Shown: positions 9,701 to 19,875 of the stretch, in pieces
Position numbering within the stretch: the stretch's first letter is position 1
How the letters are laid out: the number at the start of each line of letters is the position of its first letter
Assembly: GCA_016707005.1 (NCBI GenBank)
Contig: JADJIQ010000005.1
Coordinates: 1,373,542-1,437,541 of the forward strand
Source: Ignavibacteria bacterium
GTDB lineage: Bacteria > Bacteroidota > Ignavibacteria > Kapaibacteriales > Kapaibacteriaceae
Length of the DNA stretch: 64,000 nt
Direction of reading: 5' to 3'
Position numbers and translations under genes: made by a program
The notes under the pieces: model-generated
Database searches by the model: none
What the model saw: the letters and a program-made list of their open reading frames with translations, nothing else
Told to the model about the DNA's origin: nothing

Positions 9701-10298
9701 GAAGCAGAAGCCGGCATGGGACAGACTTCGGAGCTCGTTTGAGTCCTTCAGAGTTAATCAACTAGAGCTCGAACGAGAAGTTGGATCACGGGAAGCACTA
9801 AAGAGAATGACCGATATTCTAGGCGATCCGCAGCCGTATAGCTTCGTTAAAGAAGCAGAGTCGTTGATAAGTGCCGTAAAGAGCGTCAATGATAGACTGC
9901 TAGATCAACGACGAGTTGATGTTGCCTCACTTGTCGGTACACAAATTGAGAGATTAGAGAAGGCTCTCAATGGGGCTTCTGTAGATGCAACTTTCAAGGC
10001 GGACCTCCTTGCACCGCTAAACATGCTCATTGCCCGTATCAAGAGTGAGGAGAGTCTGGCGCATCTCACACAATGTTCACAAGAGGCGACCAATGAATAC
10101 GATGTGGCAATCAAGCAACTTGAAAGGCACCTTGAAGAGAAGGGAAGGCCAATCAAGAAACAGCGTGTTTTAGTCCCCGCAATTGTGTGGAAGTCAGGCT
10201 ACATTGAAACGAATGCCGACATCGAGAAATTTCTTGAGCAACTACGCACCGAAATGGAGAGCGCCATTCTCATGGGCGAGCGCATAGAGATACGATAG
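6747..10298 (+). CDS. brxC: BrxC, large BREX P-loop ATPase
   Basis: 1183 residues, the normal BrxC length, uninterrupted. The Walker A motif GFFGSGKS is at residues 75-82, preceded by IGIWIS. A Walker B-like segment, ILFLADEVGQFIG, lies near residue 270 and is followed by a VVTSQED sensor-like strand. The rest is helical, with coiled-coil stretches toward the C-terminus. BrxC is an AAA-type ATPase that forms part of the BREX complex. It is the longest intact BREX gene here. Its codon use resembles brxA and brxB and differs from the G+C-rich blocks in the next gene. Confidence 0.94.
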   Translation: MRIQELFTRDIARPINGVVKADQLDESSIWQELDEFVVTEELLKHFKKFTKWYLEANDPSARTTKSDKIGIWISGFFGSGKSHFLKVLSYLVQNGEHSFEGQSKRAVDFFESKIGEALSFADLQLAVRGQSDVILFNIDSKADHSSSSGRDLILRVFLKVFNELQGYCSDHPHIAHMERHLESKGLLDTFVRTYSGYSTAGWREDRDAYQFHRDEVVKALSETLGQSIQSAEAWVDGAESIFSLTVENFCKWVKHYLDSKGPQHRILFLADEVGQFIGSDSHLMLNLQTITEELGTICKGRAWIVVTSQEDMDSVLGDLSKSKKQDFSKIQGRFFPPLSLSSANVDEVIQARLLDKLPDARLRLVQEYEKYGDILKSQLTFEECGLTFRKYKDAEDFVKNYPFAPYQFQLIQKVFEAIRKAGATGMHLARGERSMLDAFQSAAKSVSEEQIGVLVPLYDFYPSIESFLDTAVKKTIDQAHSNPSLEPFDVHLLEVLFLIRYVDEMKGNLENLTTLCLAEIDGDKLKLRRMIEEGLGRLERETLISRSGDNYSFLTNEERDINRAIKQVDLSSGDESKLLGELIYQDVLKGQNKHRYSVNKMDFPFNCKCDSLPIGGQRDGALLLSVVSPLSDEYEMYAESKGILDSTSDGGIVLLVLDNDESLGREVRTLLQTERYISRNSDGTLPESTRRILRDCADDNRGRRSRLVGTLNDMLTAARYYVVGTPLKLKTTTPAAALYESMEYLIQNSFSKMRLISRFADDPLKEIQAVIRSNDVGKEILLIERGENNPEAMEEMRDYLRLCSMRSQQVVLHDLLEKRYALRPFGWPEEESLLLIARLYVLGEVTLIMDSAPILIDRVYEAITTPVKRRKIIVRRREAADPKVIQTARNLGNQLFGEMGPDGEDGLTSFLSKKLGEWQFTMRGYKHYSETGRYPGADDLSTSLVLIDQLVLNSDSRKFLEKFNGLEIGLLHASECFHKLDHFFRKQKPAWDRLRSSFESFRVNQLELEREVGSREALKRMTDILGDPQPYSFVKEAESLISAVKSVNDRLLDQRRVDVASLVGTQIERLEKALNGASVDATFKADLLAPLNMLIARIKSEESLAHLTQCSQEATNEYDVAIKQLERHLEEKGRPIKKQRVLVPAIVWKSGYIETNADIEKFLEQLRTEMESAILMGERIEIR

Positions 10299-10366
10299 AT
10301 ATCTGAACTGCTCTGAGCAGCTGGTCAGATACTTACCTCAACTCAACTCGCACGTAGAAGGAAGCC

Positions 10367-13300
10367 ATGAACCGCCCAAGACTTAAGAGCTACGCCCCAC
10401 AGGCACGAGTCGACTTCATCCAAGCGATGAAGGACCGTGCTGCGTACTATGGAATTACTGCGGACCACGTATCACCTGTGAAGGAACAGGGAGATGTTGT
10501 CGCGATCGCCGGTCAGTCGTATCCCATATCATTGGGACGGAAGCGTCAGAAGCTCGTAAAACGTATTGCCGAGAATGGGTACGAGCAGACGATGGAAGCC
10601 CTAGCGTACACGTGGTTCAACAGAATCGTTGCGATCCGTTACATGGAGTTGAAGGGCTATTTCGATCATGGCTATCGTGTTCTGAGCCATCCTGGAAAGA
10701 AGGATACTCCTGAGCTGTTGCAAGAAGCCGAAAATGTTAGTCTTCCAGGGTTGAAGGCCGAGACGATCATTGATCTGAAGATCGATGGTAGCAAAGAGGA
10801 AGAGCTTTATCGTATGCTTCTCGTTGCTCAATGCAACGCGCTCAATGAAGCAATGCCATTCCTGTTTACGCGTGTAGATGATGAAGCAGAATTGCTCTTG
10901 CCGAACAACTTGCTACATACGGATTCACTCATTCGCAAGCTGGTCGCCAATGTTGATGCGGAAGATTGTGAAAGCGTGGAAGTCCTCGGCTGGCTCTACC
11001 AGTTCTACATCTCCGAGCGGAAGGACCAGGTCATGGCCCGCAAGAGCGCCGTGCCCACCGAGGACATCCCCGCCGTCACCCAGCTCTTCACCCCGCACTG
11101 GATCGTCCGCTACCTCGTCGAAAACTCCCTCGGCCGGCTCTGGCTGCTCAATCGCCCCGGCTCCCGGCTGCGCGAGCACATGCCCTACTACATCGAGGGC
11201 GAAGCGGAGACCGACTTCCTCAAGATCACCAAGCCCGAGGAAATCCGCCTGTGCGATCCCGCCGTCGGCAGCGGGCACATGCTCACCTACGCCTTCGACC
11301 TGCTCACCCTCATCTACGAGGAGGAAGGCTACGCGCCCACCGAGATCCCCGCCCTCATCCTGCGGCACAATCTGTACGGGCTGGAGATCTGCCCCCGCGC
11401 CGCCCAGCTCGCCGAGCTGGCCCTCGTCTTCAAGGCCCGGGAAAAGTCCCGTCGCTTCTTCCAGCCGGAACACCTCGTCCGGCCCCACATCATCGAGCTG
11501 CGCGACGTGCGCTTCGCGGAAAACGAGCTGCGCGACTACATCCACGCCCTCGGGCTGGGCGACCTCTTCAATCAGCCCATGCTCCGGCTGCTCCACCAGT
11601 TCGAGGAGGCGAAGAACTTCGGCTCGCTCATCCAGCCGTGCCTCGACGAACGGGCCATCGCCGACGTCCGCCGCGCCATCGAGGCGAAGGACCTCGGCGG
11701 CCAGCTCTTCCTGCGCGAGACGCACCTCAAAGTCCTGCGCGTGCTCGAACAAGCCGAGGCGCTCACCCAGCGGTATCACGTCGTCGTGGCCAATCCGCCG
11801 TATATGGGGGCAAAGCGATGAATCGCACCCTAAAGCGGTTGCTCAGGGAATACTTCCCTGATGCAAGTCCGACCTCTTTGCAATGTTCATCCAGCGAGGC
11901 TTTCGCCTTGCGGTTCGGTGGCTATGTCGGAATGATCACAATGCAGAGCTGGATGTTCCTCTCCTCGTTCGGAGGCTCGAGAAAGCATTCCTGCTTAATC
12001 AGTTCCGTGTTGATCGTCTGCATTCACACCTTGGACGCGGCGTTTGATACAATCGGCGGTGGGTTGTTGCCTTTGTCATTTCAATAACGACACGGCAACT
12101 CACGCCCGTTCTTCCGGACTTATTCGAGCGACAAGTAGAGACGTGCAGACAAATGAGGAACTCAAGCAAAGCCTTCTTCGATACTGGGCATGGCTCCTTC
12201 TGAGTTCATCCGAGTTGCTTCGACTTCAGAATTCCCGGCAATCCCGATCGGATGTTGGCTAACAGACCATAGTTTCGGCAGGGTTTGAGAACGGAGTACC
12301 GCCTCGCAAACTGTTGCAGACGGCGGTCAGGGTTGCAACCAGGAGACAATGACCGATTTCTTCGACTTGGTTCGAGGTTCAAACGACAAGAAAGTTTGAT
12401 TCCCGCACAATGCTCCGTGAAGCTCGCCAGTCAAGCCGAAATGGTTTCCTTACAACAAGGGCGGAACCTTTCGGAAGTGGTATGGGAACTGACTACGTCG
12501 TGAACTGGGAGGATGATGGCAGAAGAATTCGTAATTTCGGAAACATGGAAGCGCATGGTCCCTCGCAACCGAGGAGTATTATTTTCGACAGGTTTAACGT
12601 GGTACGCCTGACAGCATCGAACTCTTTCGGACGCTAGGTGGCGACCAAGGGTTGTATTTTCGATCAGCAATGCTCGATGTCTCTGTCTTCCGATAACGGC
12701 GACGACGTGAATTCTTATTCGCCTTACTAATTCAAACGTCGCCACGAGATACTTAGCCGTATCTTTGCCCGACATTCGCCTTTCAATCCCGGGACATGTA
12801 ACAGTGCCGATGGTTCGCCTGGAAGAGCCCAGGCTGACTGTGGCGAAGTTATCGTTGGCAGTTGGTTACGTTAATCGCCCGTGCCGACTGGGACAACTTC
12901 GAGACCTCGTGGGACTTCCGCGACCAGCCGTTGCTGCGGCCGGGGCTGAAGGGCGCGACGCTGGAGGCGAGCTGGCGGAATTGGGAGGCGCAGAGCACCG
13001 CCGCCATCCGCCGGATGCAGGAGCTGGAGACGGAGAACAACCGGCTCTTCATCGCCGCCTACGGCCTCGACGGCGAGTTGCAACCCGAAGTGCCCGAAGA
13101 GCAAATCACCCTCGCCCGCGCTGACCAGCGCAAGGACGTGGCCGCCTTCCTCTCCTATGCCGTCGGCTGCATGATGGGCCGCTATTCCCTCGACCACCCC
13201 GGCCTCATTCTGGCCAACGCCGGGGACTCAGTTCGTGAGTTTCTGGAAAAAGTGGGCAAGCCTTTGGCCGAACTTACCTTCGCCCCCGACGAGGACGGGA

Positions 13301-13878
13301 TCATCCCTGTGCTCGCTGGCGAGTGGTTCGACGATGACATCGTAGCCCGCACCCGCGAATTCCTCCGCGCCACTTTCGGCGAAGCCACGCTGAATGAGAA
13401 CCTTGCATTCATTGAAGCCTCACTCGGAAAAGATCTGCGGAAGTACTTCCTTACTGACTTCTTCAAAGATCACTTGCAGACGTACAAGAAACGTCCGATC
13501 TATTGGATGGTCTCTAGTGGCAAGCAACGGGCATTCCAGCGTCTGATCTACATGCATCGCTACAATAGTGGGACATTGGCTCGAATGCGGACAGAGTATG
13601 TAATCCCCATGCAAGGCAGAATCGCTGCACGAATTGATCAACTTGAAGGTGACAAGGTTAAGGCCACAAGCACAAGCCATCGCAGCAAGTTGCAGAAGGA
13701 GCAGGATGAGCTCAAGAAGCAGCAACACGAACTACTGGCGTTCGATGAAAAACTCAAGCATGTTGTTGATCAGAAGATCACCATTGATCTCGATGACGGC
13801 GTCAAGGTGAACTACGGGAAGTTCGGCGACCTGCTTGCTGAGACCAAGGCCATCACAGGCGGAAAGGAAGACGAATGA
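10367..13878 (+). pseudogene. pglX: PglX, BREX adenine methyltransferase, broken and mosaic
   Basis: PglX methylates adenine in the BREX recognition site, marking self DNA. The locus spans about 1170 codons, the normal full length, but only its ends are open. The N-terminal frame (10367-11821) contains the S-adenosylmethionine motif DPAVGSGHM (from residue 297) and the catalytic NPPY (from residue 476). From 11821 to about 12880 homology continues (GGYVGMITMQSWMFLSSF, QPGDNDRFLRL, WEDDG, DNGDDVE) but jumps among all three frames through many small indels. The C-terminal frame is open from about 12862 to 13878. Blocks 10980-11810 and 12880-13380 are far richer in G+C than the rest, as though from a different genome. 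As written, no full enzyme can be made. The stop overlaps the pglZ start (ATGA). Confidence 0.9.
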
Positions 13879-16425
13879 TCGATGTAACGCATATCAGATC
13901 TGCCTTGGATCGAATCTACAACAACGAACAGTGTCGCATTGTTTTCTGGAACGATCCAAAGTGTGAGTTTGAAGATAGCCTATCCGATGTGGTGCTAGAC
14001 GGAGTTACGACGCTTCGGCTGGATGAGATTGGTTCACTTGAGTTGAAGATCCGCATAGAGAGGTTGGAGCCTGATGGCAAGTTCCTGCTGTATGCTCCTT
14101 TTGAAGAACCAGACTATGACGATGATTGGCTGTTAGACACTAGACTGTACAGCCGCAGCTTTAGAGCTGATCGGGCAAGCATTGTGCTGCAAGATCTTGG
14201 TCTGCTGAACTTGGATCTGCGAGGTCATCTTGATGAGCGAGGAAAGTTTTTTGATGCCGTTGAACGTGTAGCGAAACTCAAGAGTATCGTCTCTCCTGAA
14301 GATTCTGCATCCGACCTTGATCGGAAGATGATCACTGTTCTTGTCAAAGCAGAGCAACCAGATATTCATGACATAGTGAACACTCTGTTTCATTCATGGG
14401 TCGAGATAAGTTGTGACGCTGACTTGGATCGTGCACCGGCCTTATGGACCCAAGTTGAGAAGTTTGGACTGGATGGCCCTTTCTGGACCATGGTTCGGAA
14501 CGCGTATGGCTACGAAGAAGTAAATCCAACCCTGAAGAATCTTCTTATTCGACTACTTACTTCTGATTTTGCATATCAACTCAGATGCGACGTCCCGGCA
14601 TCTCTCGGTGGACTACTTCTTCCAAGTGCAAGCGTGCCGAACGCCGTAGTCGCATTAGCTTCGTGGCGTGACAGCATCAGTCGGGTGAGTAGCTATGATG
14701 TACTGTCTGCTGAAGTAGGTAGGATCATAGATGTTGAAAAGCATTTGAATACTATTGAGATAGAGCACCTCGATTTGGTGAACACCTTTCTGGATGTTGA
14801 GAAGTACATCACTACAGGCCTCAAAGATCGAATCATAGATACCGCCGAAGTGATCAACGTTAATGATGTTCTTGCCGTTGCTACTCGCCGACAGAATGGG
14901 CATTGGGTGTCATTGTCTAAGCCCGACTCAGTAGCAGTGCCCCGGCAAACTCTATATGCCATCTACGTCCGCATCGGAGATGTATTCCGCATATGAGAGT
15001 GAACTCTATCAATTCGATCAACTCTATCGCCAGTTCTGTGAAGGGGCTGATCGTGCTGAATCAAGGTCGTGGGACGTTCTGAAACTCTTGCGCAGTGATA
15101 TCGAAGACCGCTACTCAAAGTGGTATCTGCTGGAGCTTGCTTTGGCCTGGGGCAAATTCATTGAACAGCCAAATGGCCTTCTGAATAAGTGGGGTGTTGA
15201 GAGCGTCTCTAATCAGTATCGCTTCTATGATCACCACATACGCCCGTGGTTGGACGCGGGTGACACTCGCCGTTCGTTTGTCATTATAAGCGACGCATTC
15301 CGGTATGAAGCAGCTCAAGAACTTGTTACTGTGCTCAACGGCAAATATCGATTTGCTGCAGAATTGTCTTCTCAACTGGGTGTCTTGCCATCGTACACGG
15401 CCTTGGGAATGGCAAGCCTGTTGCCTCACACTCACTTGTCGTTTGCAGGTTCAGACATTATGGTAGATGGGAAGTCTAGCATCGCCAGCGAGAGAAACAA
15501 CGTCCTCCTCTCTGTGAATGGTATCGCCTGTAAGTATAGTGACCTCATTGCGCTTAAGAAGGATGAAGGACGTGCATTCATTAAGGATCAACGTGTTGTG
15601 TATATCTATCACGATACCGTAGATGCAATCGGGGATGACGGGAAAACAGAAGGCCGAACCTTCGAAGCAGTGCGAACCGCAATAGATGAGCTCAGTGCCA
15701 TGGTAAACTATATCGTGAATAGTCTTAATGGCAGCAATATCGTGATCACGGCTGATCATGGCTTCATGTATACTGAGTCTGGTAGGGTTGCTACTGACAA
15801 GAGCAAGTTGAATGAGAAGTACGATAACGCGATCGTCACAAAGAAGCGCTATGTCATTGGACCATCTCTCCCGGTCCATGAAGCTGCTTGGCATGGGACA
15901 CTGCGTACGACTGCTGGCGTGGATAGCGACCTAGAGTTTCTGATTCCCAAAGGGGCGAATCTGTTCCACTTCGTTGGTGGGGCACGCTTCTACCATGGTG
16001 GGGCTATGCTACAAGAGATCGTAGTGCCAATTGTTACCGTCAAACACATACGTGGTAAGGCGGCAGAAGGCACGAGAGTTAAGACAGCGTCTATTCACAT
16101 CCAAGGTGCAAATCATAGGATTACAGCGAATCGGCATCGGTTCCAGTTTATCCAAACTGAAGCGGTGAGCGAGCGGGTAAAGGCAGCGACGGTAAAGGTG
16201 GCAATATACTGTGGCAATGAGATCGTGTCTGATCTGCAAACAGTTAAGTTTGAGAGTGCCTCGGAAGCTATAAGCGACCGGACGACGTGGGTGAGCCTCG
16301 TACTCAAGGATAGAAAGTATGATAAGAGGATCCCATGCCGACTCATTGTCCTCGATGCAGAGACTGGTGTTGAACAACTTAGTGTTGAAGTAATTATCGA
16401 TCGGGCATTCTCAGATGACTTCTGA
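13875..16425 (+). pseudogene. pglZ: PglZ, BREX alkaline-phosphatase-fold protein, one frameshift
   Basis: Together about 850 residues, the normal PglZ length, in two frames: 13875-14996 and 14956-16425. The C-terminal half carries the alkaline-phosphatase-superfamily motifs FVIISDAFRYEAAQEL and ITADHGFMYTESGR. The break is near 14965-14970; removing one C there joins LYAIYV directly to ASEMYSAYESELY, which reads as continuous PglZ. PglZ is essential in studied BREX systems and contacts the methyltransferase. The break is either a recent mutation or a single-base consensus error. I see no slippery heptamer and stem to suggest programmed frameshifting. It overlaps pglX by 4 and brxL by 11 bases. 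Confidence 0.9.
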
Positions 16426-18367
16426 CCAAGGGGCTACAGCATCAGACATTGACGTGCTACTCAATCAGCATTTTGCTGGGAGGGTGGTTCGTAAAGACTT
16501 GACGAAACTTGTTAAAGAAGGTGCGAACGTACCAGTCTATGTGCTCGAGTACTTGCTTGGTTCCTACTGTGCATCAAATGATGATGAAGTGATATCCGAA
16601 GGTCTTAAGACCGTTAAGAAGATCTTGTCCGAGAACTATGTAAGACCGGATGAAGCTGAGAAGGTAAAGTCAACAATTCGTGAGCGAGGCAGCCTCAAGC
16701 TTATCGACAAGGTGACTGTTACGTTGAACGAAAAGCGAGATGTCTACGAAGCACTTCTGAGCAACCTCGGAGTGAAAGGCATTGAGGTTAGTAGCACCAT
16801 TGTTAAGCAGTACGAGAAGCTGCTGGTTGGTGGGATCTGGTGTATCGTAAATCTAGAGTACTTCTATGAAGAGTCACAGAAAGGTTCGCCGTTCATTCTG
16901 AGTGACTTGAAGCCAATTCAAATGCCGAACATGGATCTTGACGAGTTATTCCGTGGCCGACGAGCATTTACAGAGGAGCAGTGGATAGACGTTCTTCTTC
17001 GATCCACTGGGATGGAACCGACGAACTTTGATGAGAGAGTAAAGTGGCACTTGTTAACACGGATGATCCCACTTGTAGAAAATAACTACAATCTGGCCGA
17101 GCTTGGGCCAAGGGGTACAGGGAAGAGTCACATCTATAAAGAGATCAGTCCAAACAGCATCCTTGTCTCAGGTGGCCAAACAACCGTTGCCAATTTGTTT
17201 TACAACATGGCTCGACGTCAGGTCGGATTGGTTGGAGTGTGGGACGTTGTAGCCTTTGATGAGGTGGCGGGCATCTCCTTTAAGGATAAAGACGGCGTTC
17301 AGATCATGAAGGACTACATGGCTTCAGGGTCGTTCTCTCGTGGGAGGGACTCCATCAATGCCTATGCCTCCATGGTGTTTGTTGGCAATATCAATCAGCC
17401 TGTTGATACTCTGGTAAAGACGAGTCACCTCTTCGCCCCTTTCCCAGAAGCAATGATCGATGCGGCGTTCTTTGATCGCTTCCATGCCTACCTCCCTGGA
17501 TGGGAGATACCGAAGATGCGCCCAGAGTTTTTCACGAATCAGTATGGCATGATCGTGGATTACCTTGCTGAATGGCTGCGTGAAATGCGCAAGAGGAACT
17601 TTGGCGATGCGATCAACAAGTATTTCAAGCTCGGCAGAGACCTAAATCAACGAGATACCATTGCCGTAAAGCACACGGTATCGGGCTTGTTGAAACTGCT
17701 CTACCCCAACGAAGAGTATGATAAAGAGGCAGTCCGACGCTGTCTAGAGTATGCACTCGAATCACGCAGGCGTGTCAAGGAACAGCTCAAGAAGATCGGT
17801 GGAATGGAGTTCTACGAAGTGCACTTCTCGTATATCGACGTCGACACCATGGAAGAAAGGTTCATTAGTGTTCCGGAACAAGGTGGTGGTTCGCTGATTC
17901 CCGACGGGCCGTTGAATCCTGGAACGATGCACACAGTAGCAACAGGTGGCTCCGGATCACACCTCGGGTTATATAGAATTGAAACGCAGGTTACTGCCGG
18001 GAACGGCGCATTGAAGTTGTCCGGCCTGGGTTCAAACACAGCAGCTAAGGAAGCAGTCAAGGTTGGCTTTGACTACTTCAGAGCAAATGGGAGTCGCATC
18101 AGTGCCTCTATCAAGCCAGGCGATCATGACTACCATCTCCACGTGGTTGAGCTTCACAACACCGGCCCTACCGCCTCCCTCACCCTTGCGTCATTTGTCG
18201 TGTTATGCTCAGCTGTCTTTGGAAAGCCAATTCAGCCACAGATGGTTGTCTTAGGAAGCATGAGCCTCGGAGGAAACATCATCCCAGTTGAGAATCTCGC
18301 GGAAGCATTGCAGGTAGCATTTGATGCTGGAGCAAAGCGCATTCTCTTGCCAATGGCAAGCGTATAG
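16415..18367 (+). CDS. brxL: BrxL, BREX Lon-like AAA+ protein, C-terminus cut off
   Basis: 650 residues. An AAA+ module has Walker A GPRGTGKS (231-238), Walker B VVAFDEVAG and sensor-like FVGNINQP. A Lon-type domain follows (GLYRIETQVTAGNGALKLSG to LGSMSLGGNIIPVENLAEALQ). The frame ends at TAG (18365-18367) directly after LLPMASV. Beyond it the same frame reads DIPTIPGELFARFQTGFYADP. Removing one T near 18430 then gives DAVFKALGVQ and a TAA at 18465-18467, the expected BrxL end. About 34 residues are therefore lost to a nonsense codon plus a frameshift. BrxL forms DNA-binding barrels in the family and is a phage-restriction effector. It is the last gene of the operon. Confidence 0.93.
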   Translation: MTSDQGATASDIDVLLNQHFAGRVVRKDLTKLVKEGANVPVYVLEYLLGSYCASNDDEVISEGLKTVKKILSENYVRPDEAEKVKSTIRERGSLKLIDKVTVTLNEKRDVYEALLSNLGVKGIEVSSTIVKQYEKLLVGGIWCIVNLEYFYEESQKGSPFILSDLKPIQMPNMDLDELFRGRRAFTEEQWIDVLLRSTGMEPTNFDERVKWHLLTRMIPLVENNYNLAELGPRGTGKSHIYKEISPNSILVSGGQTTVANLFYNMARRQVGLVGVWDVVAFDEVAGISFKDKDGVQIMKDYMASGSFSRGRDSINAYASMVFVGNINQPVDTLVKTSHLFAPFPEAMIDAAFFDRFHAYLPGWEIPKMRPEFFTNQYGMIVDYLAEWLREMRKRNFGDAINKYFKLGRDLNQRDTIAVKHTVSGLLKLLYPNEEYDKEAVRRCLEYALESRRRVKEQLKKIGGMEFYEVHFSYIDVDTMEERFISVPEQGGGSLIPDGPLNPGTMHTVATGGSGSHLGLYRIETQVTAGNGALKLSGLGSNTAAKEAVKVGFDYFRANGSRISASIKPGDHDYHLHVVELHNTGPTASLTLASFVVLCSAVFGKPIQPQMVVLGSMSLGGNIIPVENLAEALQVAFDAGAKRILLPMASV

Positions 18368-18485
18368 GACATACCAACAATCCCCGGCGAGTTGTTTGCG
18401 AGATTTCAAACTGGATTCTATGCTGACCCCTTTCGACGCTGTTTTCAAGGCGTTGGGTGTGCAGTAATTTATCTAGGCGGCAGAT

Positions 18486-18658
18486 TGGAGAATCCGCGTT
18501 GTGTGATCACCCAATTCCGCATAAGAGTTGCCACCTGATATTGTACTCAAGCGCAGAGGCAGTTGAAATCTAGCATTGCACGTTGAAGAATCGTACTCTA
18601 CTTTGCCCGGTGATCTGCTGCCTGAGGAATGATGTGGTCAACGTGAGCGGAATATCCA
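18486..18658 (-). mobile_element. 173-bp miniature element, copy 2
   Basis: Ends are TGGAGAATCCGC (18486-18497) and GCGGAATATCCA (18647-18658). Subterminal GATCACCCAATTCCGC and GAATGATGTGGTCAACG match other copies. It lies 18 bases after the ancestral brxL stop (18467) and faces copy 3 in the opposite orientation across one gene. Confidence 0.75.
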
Positions 18659-18695
18659 GCTAAAGATATCGATTAACAAACACGCAGGGCGCTAA

Positions 18696-19412
18696 ATGGA
18701 CGCGGATATTGCAAAACACGAGCTGGAACCAAATAGCCTTGACCATATTTTGGCGGTGTTAAACTCGACGGTCGGGGAGATTCCTTTAGCGGGTCCGCTA
18801 ATGCAGTTAGCACTCGGACAGATACCTGGCCAGCGTATTGATCGAATTGCCAAGTACGTCGTGACACTTGAATCGAGATTGGCGGTTCTCGAAGCCCATT
18901 TTCTAAGCGGTAGAATGGTGGATCCATATATGGCGGACGTCTTTGAGGAAGGTTTGCGACAAGCGGTAAACTCTCTTTCGGACGAGAGACGAGAGTACAT
19001 TGCATCACTAGTTGCCAATTCGCTAAGCGATACAGATATGTCGTCCCAAGAGAGCCGATTCCTTCTCGATCTACTAGGGAAGATCAGCGACATGGAAGTC
19101 TTGATACTTCTTAGCTATACGTTTGGCATCGGACAGGGCGATGAATTCTACGATACTCATAAGCCGATGCTGGACCGTGCCTCGACATACGTCTCTTCGC
19201 CTAAAGAAGCGCACGACGTTGCTACAATTCATCGAGGAATGAGGCAACATCTCGAGGAGTTGAAGCTTCTAGAGGTCGATGTTCCCGATTTTAAAGGCGG
19301 TACGCCATCCTCTTTAAGGAAGGAGATGAAAGGCGTCTTGCATCCTGACAAGTTCAAGATCTCGAGGCTGGGTAAACTCCTCATTGAGAAAATCGGGTTG
19401 ACATCGCAGTAA
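18696..19412 (+). CDS. Unrecognised 238-residue protein beside BREX
   Basis: I do not recognise this family with confidence. Residues 26-50 form a hydrophobic segment (VGEIPLAGPLMQLALGQIPG) followed by QRIDRIAKYVVTLESRLAVLE, likely helical coiled coil. The middle carries a distinctive block, VFEEGLRQAVNSLSDERREYIASLVANSL, and a LLGKISDMEVLILLSY helix. The C-terminus reads like a winged-helix end (ISRLGKLLIEKIGL). The gene stands alone between two inverted copies of the miniature element and directly follows BREX, so it may be a defence-island passenger; that role is inferred from position only. The start at 18696 has only a weak ribosome-binding site. Confidence 0.8.
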   Translation: MDADIAKHELEPNSLDHILAVLNSTVGEIPLAGPLMQLALGQIPGQRIDRIAKYVVTLESRLAVLEAHFLSGRMVDPYMADVFEEGLRQAVNSLSDERREYIASLVANSLSDTDMSSQESRFLLDLLGKISDMEVLILLSYTFGIGQGDEFYDTHKPMLDRASTYVSSPKEAHDVATIHRGMRQHLEELKLLEVDVPDFKGGTPSSLRKEMKGVLHPDKFKISRLGKLLIEKIGLTSQ

Positions 19413-19462
19413 GGCTGCTGTGTGGAACGCCTTTATAGAACCAAGGGTAACTCCCTCAACAC

Positions 19463-19635
19463 TGGAAGCTTCGCTTGCGTTGTCCGCATAATACCGCTGG
19501 TAACTGACCACCGGATCCATTGGCGTACTGATTTACCAAACCCAACATTGGATTGCAGTTGCTATGGTGTAGGAGTACGATCTCTAGTGGCTACGGCAAC
19601 AAGGCTTGTGTTGGTCACGACAGGCGGAATCTCCA
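19463..19635 (+). mobile_element. 173-bp miniature element, copy 3
   Basis: The right end GCGGAATCTCCA is at 19624-19635. The left end TGGAAGCTTCGC (19463-19474) is mutated but correctly placed. CTGACCACCG and a central TTGCAGTTGC / GTACGATCTC core match copies 4-6. It lies 50 bases after the stop at 19412 and 33 bases before the autonomous IS21 element. Confidence 0.7.
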
Positions 19636-19668
19636 CGCTTGAACTAAAACACCAAACATCAGCCAGAG

Positions 19669-19790
19669 TGGAGATTCCGCGTAAAGTGACCACCTAAATC
19701 CGCAGCAAAGTGACCACCGAATTCCGCGTCAAAGTGACCACCGGAATCCGCGTCAAAGTGACCACTGAAGTCCGCGTCAAAGTGACCAGT
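19669..19790 (+). repeat. Five-fold left terminal repeats of the IS21 element
   Basis: Five direct copies of a unit close to TCCGCGTCAAAGTGACCACC, spaced about 24 bases, run from 19674 to 19790. IS21-family transposases bind multiple internal terminal repeats like these. The last copy is the most diverged. The same CCGC/TGACCAC spacing appears in the ends of the seven miniature elements, which links them to this IS. Confidence 0.85.
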
Positions 19791-19875
19791 GGCGATGGGG
19801 TGAAAAAGTGCTGATATCGGTCGTCTTGATCGGTTGATTTTGAGAACAACATTGTTCACAACATCAGAACCGATC

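Noticed and set aside
10925..12087. Long overlapping frames on both strands in the G+C-rich part of pglX
   Set aside because: They are antisense or shifted shadows of pglX; the true frame has the methyltransferase motifs.
14940..15000. Programmed frameshift in pglZ
   Set aside because: No slippery heptamer or downstream stem is evident; a one-base indel is simpler.
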